Source: Phycisphaerae bacterium (GTDB taxonomy: Bacteria; Planctomycetota; Phycisphaerae; UBA1845; UTPLA1). From it: DNA of 8,418 nt. This document shows, piece after piece, positions 6,212 through 8,418 of this stretch (position 1 is its first letter; every line of letters begins with the position of its first letter). The notes under the pieces are model-generated. The model had not been told where the DNA came from. It saw only the letters and a list, made by a program, of their open reading frames with translations, and did no database searches. Position numbers and translations under genes: made by a program. The stretch spans positions 1 to 8,418 of the forward strand of contig JAJDEC010000098.1 of the NCBI GenBank assembly GCA_029259995.1, in the 5' to 3' direction.

Positions 6212-6411
6212 GTCCCGGTAGGGACGACGTGAAAATTGCCCAGCCTTTTCAAGGCTGGGAATGCGATGAGGGTTTTCCTGCGCATTGCCGTCCCGGAGGG
6301 ACGGCGCGAGCCAGGCGCGTGGCACTCATTCTGTCCCTACGGGGCGGAATTTGGTCAGCGTGCCCCAGCGATAAATCGCTGGGCTCTTCTCAATGGATCC
6401 CTCTAGGATCC
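6212..6411. repeat. Hairpin array, copy A
   Basis: Successive inverted repeats are GTCCC/GGGAC with a GGTA loop (6212-6225), CCCAGCCTT/AAGGCTGGG with a TTC loop (6239-6259), GCCGTCCC/GGGACGGC with a GGA loop (6287-6305), GTCCC/GGGGC (6333-6345, with one G-U), CCCAGCGA/TCGCTGGG with a TAAA loop (6364-6383), and GGATCC/GGATCC (6395-6411). The hairpins reuse two motifs, a GTCCC-GGGAC type and a CCCAGC-GCTGGG type, alternating along the DNA. Such GC hairpin strings occur between genes in planctomycetes and related bacteria, which is general knowledge and not a database match. Confidence 0.65.
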
Positions 6412-6586
6412 TTCGCCTGGATTGTTCTCAAGGGATCGTTCCGGGGTCCTTCGCGGCGCACAATCCAAGTTCCAGGGCGTGATACGCCTTCGTCCCGCAA
6501 ATCCGTGAAGAACCTTTTTCTTGTGCATCACAGACTTCTGGGCGGTGAAAAGACGCTCAAGAAATCACCTGCCAACGGTTTGAAAT

Positions 6587-6783
6587 GCGTCCCCATAGGG
6601 ACGCAAGGACATTAGCCCACCCTTTCAAGGGTGTGGCAAAGATTCGAATGAAACCGATGCCGTCATGGAAGGACGGCGCGATGGATCGTTGGCGCTTCAT
6701 ATCATCCGGGGCCGGGAATTGGGAACCCCGCCCGGATTCCCGTCTCAAACCGCCGACGACTCTCACTGGATCTCTACAGGATC
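6587..6783. repeat. Hairpin array, copy B (diverged duplicate of copy A)
   Basis: The order of landmarks repeats that of copy A: GCGTCCC/GGGACGC with a CATA loop (6587-6604), CCCACCCTTTCAAGGGTG (6616-6633), GCCGTC/GACGGC (6659-6677, followed like copy A by GCGA), and GGATC-TCTACA-GGATC (6768-6783, preceded by TCTCACT against TCTCAAT in A). The offsets to copy A are 377, 377, 372 and 373 bases, so this is a tandem duplication with small indels. The CCCAGCGA hairpin of A has no clear partner here. Confidence 0.6.
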
Positions 6784-6969
6784 AAGCTCGCATGTTTGCG
6801 CCGTCGTTGATCTCATGCCCGACGGGGAACGTAGCCATTGCTCATACAATTACTCGGTCTTTTTCTAAAAGGAGGAAAGCTCTCGATCCCCTAACATCTC
6901 TTGGCATGGGCATCGGATCCGTCGGGCCGCCGTCCTTCAAGAAGTACGGCCGAATGTGAGTGCCCTTTC

Positions 6970-7629
6970 ATGATCAACTGGTTCCTCAAAGTGCCGAAAG
7001 CCATCGGGGTTGTCGTTTTCGTGGCCATTTGGGCCATTGCTGTCATGACATTCATCGTAGGCGTCTACGGTGTGGGCCAGTCTGCCGACGTCGAGCTACC
7101 ACTGAGCGATGTGAATGATGTGGCCGTCGACTCGCAGGGGCGTATCTACGTGATGATCGGCGCCTACCATCGCATTCAGCGATATTCGGCAGAGGGTGAA
7201 TTTCAGCTTGGATGGCATATCCCAACCGCAGGCGCCAGCGCGATTTGCACCACGCCGGACGATCGAGTCAAAGTCGCTGCAGCCAGACGAAACAAGCTGT
7301 TCGAATACACCTGTGATGGAAGGCTGCTTTCCAGCGTGAGCGACTTGGAGGTAGATTTTTACGAAGCGTATAAGTCGGAGTCCGACACGCGAGGGCCATA
7401 TCAAATTGATACATTCTCATTGCCTCGCATCGTGGATTCGCAATCCGGCAAGACTGTCATCGAAACGCGATGGCCGCTTTGGCTCGTGACATTTCCATTT
7501 CCGTTATTCGCGATCGCGTTCGGAGGATTTGCATTGTTCGCGCTGGCGGAATTGGCGCAAAAGAAACTTGGTATCAGCCAACTTCGCGAAGACGACTCCG
7601 ATAAGACACGGAGCCCGTCCGGTGCATAG
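6970..7629 (+). CDS. Membrane-anchored protein with an NHL-like segment, unknown function
   Basis: The product is 219 residues from the ATG at 6970. A transmembrane helix lies at about 9-33 (VPKAIGVVVFVAIWAIAVMT and onward). A soluble part follows with the segment VNDVAVDSQGRIYVMIGAYHRIQRYSAEGEF, which looks like one or two NHL-type beta-propeller blades (V-DVAVDSQGRIYV, then I-RYS-EGEF). A second hydrophobic helix at about 167-193 (RWPLWLVTFPFPLFAIAFGG and onward) is followed by a charged cytoplasmic tail. One or two blades are too few for a closed propeller, so the middle part is either degenerate or a fragment of a larger fold. No catalytic motif is seen. The start is uncertain: no ribosome site precedes 6970, and a TTG at 6901 would add 23 residues that do not look natural. 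The gene converges on the dockerin-type gene. Confidence 0.7.
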   Translation: MINWFLKVPKAIGVVVFVAIWAIAVMTFIVGVYGVGQSADVELPLSDVNDVAVDSQGRIYVMIGAYHRIQRYSAEGEFQLGWHIPTAGASAICTTPDDRVKVAAARRNKLFEYTCDGRLLSSVSDLEVDFYEAYKSESDTRGPYQIDTFSLPRIVDSQSGKTVIETRWPLWLVTFPFPLFAIAFGGFALFALAELAQKKLGISQLREDDSDKTRSPSGA

Positions 7630-7645
7630 GACAGACTCCGTGTCT
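7604..7645. terminator. Inverted repeat between convergent genes, possible bidirectional terminator
   Basis: The 10-base arms AGACACGGAG (7604-7613) and CTCCGTGTCT (7636-7645) pair perfectly. Inside them GTCC (7617-7620) can pair with GGAC (7629-7632). The left arm overlaps the last codons of the plus-strand gene, and the structure lies just beyond the minus-strand stop at 7676. No T-run follows on either strand, so intrinsic termination is plausible but not certain. Confidence 0.45.
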
Positions 7646-7675
7646 CTTAGTCGTCAAGATCTCGTCGAATAGACA

Positions 7676-8418
7676 CTACGGACAAGGTGTCTTCGAAATC
7701 AGCAATCCGATGAAGTCCGACACGTCCAGCATGTTGTAGACGCCGTCACCGTTAACGTCCGCACACGAACAATCCGGCAGCGCCGCCCCACCGCTCGTGA
7801 CGCAATCCGTGAACGCCTGGATGTCCAGTCCGTCGCGAACGCCGTCGCTGTTCAAGTCGCCGCGACAGTTGCACTGCGCCGGCGGTTCGAGACTCTCACA
7901 CCAGATTGTCAATGCGTCGATGTCGTCCTGGATCGCCGGATCATTGTCGGCCAGCAATGCGAACGAGCTGCCGGTCATGAACGATCCGTAGATCATCCCC
8001 GGCGAGAGGCCGCCCGATTCGTCAATCGGTGTGCCGGGATCATCATCGTCGACGCTGAAGATCAGCGCCAACAGCGGCGCTCCCGTATCCGGATCGGGCA
8101 GCCACGAGAATTCGAACGCATCGATGTCGGCCTCTTCGGGAATGCCCAGGTGAATCGCCTCGTCGATGATCTTCACGGGAGGTCCGCCGCCGCCGAGCAT
8201 GAACGTCAGATAGATGCCGCCCGGATCAAGTGCGGACGGGCTTGGTGCTTCGTGATCGGCGCTCCACGTCCAGAAAGGACACAGCTCGATCGGTCCGTCC
8301 GGCTCATCCGGATTGTCGTTGCGCACGATGTCCAGCGAATCCACGTCGTCGTCCTCGGCGTCACCGTTGTCGGGATTCGGTCTCAGATCGGGATGGACCT
8401 CATCTTCTCGTGCGGCGC
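7676..8418 (-). CDS. Secreted-type protein with C-terminal dockerin-like domain (5' end outside the window)
   Basis: The minus-strand frame is open to the right edge, giving at least 246 residues with the start and any signal peptide missing. The visible part is Asp-rich (NGDAEDDDVDSLDIVRND, then DEPDGPIEL), as in large extracellular planctomycete proteins. It is followed by a stretch with no recognised domain (about 40-175). Residues 182-246 are a dockerin type I-like module with two calcium loops, DLNSDGVRDGLD and DVNGDGVYNMLD, each followed by a Phe-containing helix (IQAFTDCV, VSDFIGLL). Cys residues flank each loop (CNC, CV, CSC, final CP) and may form disulfides. Dockerins bind cohesins or otherwise anchor extracellular proteins; in planctomycetes such modules are frequent without cellulosomes, so the partner is unknown. 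The GTG at 8344 is not needed as a start, because the reading frame upstream has matching composition. Confidence 0.85.
   Translation of the reverse strand, partial: AAREDEVHPDLRPNPDNGDAEDDDVDSLDIVRNDNPDEPDGPIELCPFWTWSADHEAPSPSALDPGGIYLTFMLGGGGPPVKIIDEAIHLGIPEEADIDAFEFSWLPDPDTGAPLLALIFSVDDDDPGTPIDESGGLSPGMIYGSFMTGSSFALLADNDPAIQDDIDALTIWCESLEPPAQCNCRGDLNSDGVRDGLDIQAFTDCVTSGGAALPDCSCADVNGDGVYNMLDVSDFIGLLISKTPCP

Larger units (their letters stand above)
6147..6969. other. Long gene-free region with hairpin array
   Basis: These 823 bases have long open frames but no convincing gene. The frames run through successive inverted repeats and have low-complexity, Arg/Gly/Ser/Pro-rich translations typical of repeat DNA. 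Besides the two hairpin arrays described separately, there is a direct repeat TTGACGT (6173-6179 and 6186-6192), an inverted pair TGGATTG/CAATCCA (6418-6424 and 6461-6467), and a strong but orphan ribosome-site-like AAAAGGAGG at 6867-6875. Confidence 0.65.

Noticed and set aside
6229..6615. 128-codon plus-strand frame and the following 6585-6959 frame
   Set aside because: Both translate hairpin repeats (AQPFQGWE and AHPFKGV are readings of the same repeat) and lack ribosome sites. They look like repeat artefacts rather than proteins.
6212..6783. CRISPR array
   Set aside because: The repeated elements are different hairpins with unequal spacing, without identical direct repeats or uniform spacers, and no cas gene is nearby.

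Overview
The window looks like chromosomal DNA of a planctomycete-type bacterium (GC-rich, possibly Phycisphaerae-like). The evidence is indirect. A secreted protein ends in a dockerin-type domain with a short Cys-Pro tail. A membrane protein carries a C-terminal zinc ribbon of the form CxxCxYDLRGN...CPECG, a style I associate with planctomycetes. Intergenic regions are rich in hairpin repeats. No mobile-element gene, CRISPR array, tRNA or rRNA was recognised.

Layout. Positions 1-2700 are on the minus strand: the first 80 residues of an aldehyde dehydrogenase (cut by the window edge); immediately upstream of it a small four-helix membrane protein with a zinc ribbon; a 254-base gap with a mirror-symmetric cluster of hairpins; then a complete acetolactate synthase-like ThDP enzyme. 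A divergent gap (2701-2992) separates this from plus-strand genes: a small stand-alone protein with a degenerate response-regulator receiver fold, then groES, an unrecognised 102-residue acidic protein, and groEL. The last three run in the same direction and are probably one chaperonin operon, closed by a textbook terminator at 6109-6146.

Positions 6147-6969 hold no convincing gene. They hold an array of short hairpins in which a set of four landmarks recurs about 375 bases later in the same order, i.e. a diverged tandem duplication. Next comes a plus-strand membrane-anchored protein with an NHL-like segment. It converges on a minus-strand secreted dockerin-type protein that runs off the right edge, with a terminator-like inverted repeat between them.

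The most interesting points are the unknown small gene lodged between groES and groEL with a hairpin-rich 190-base spacer before it, the BIME-like hairpin cluster at 900-1011, and the duplicated hairpin array at 6212-6783. The enzymes themselves are ordinary family members. I see no clear new defence or mobile system.
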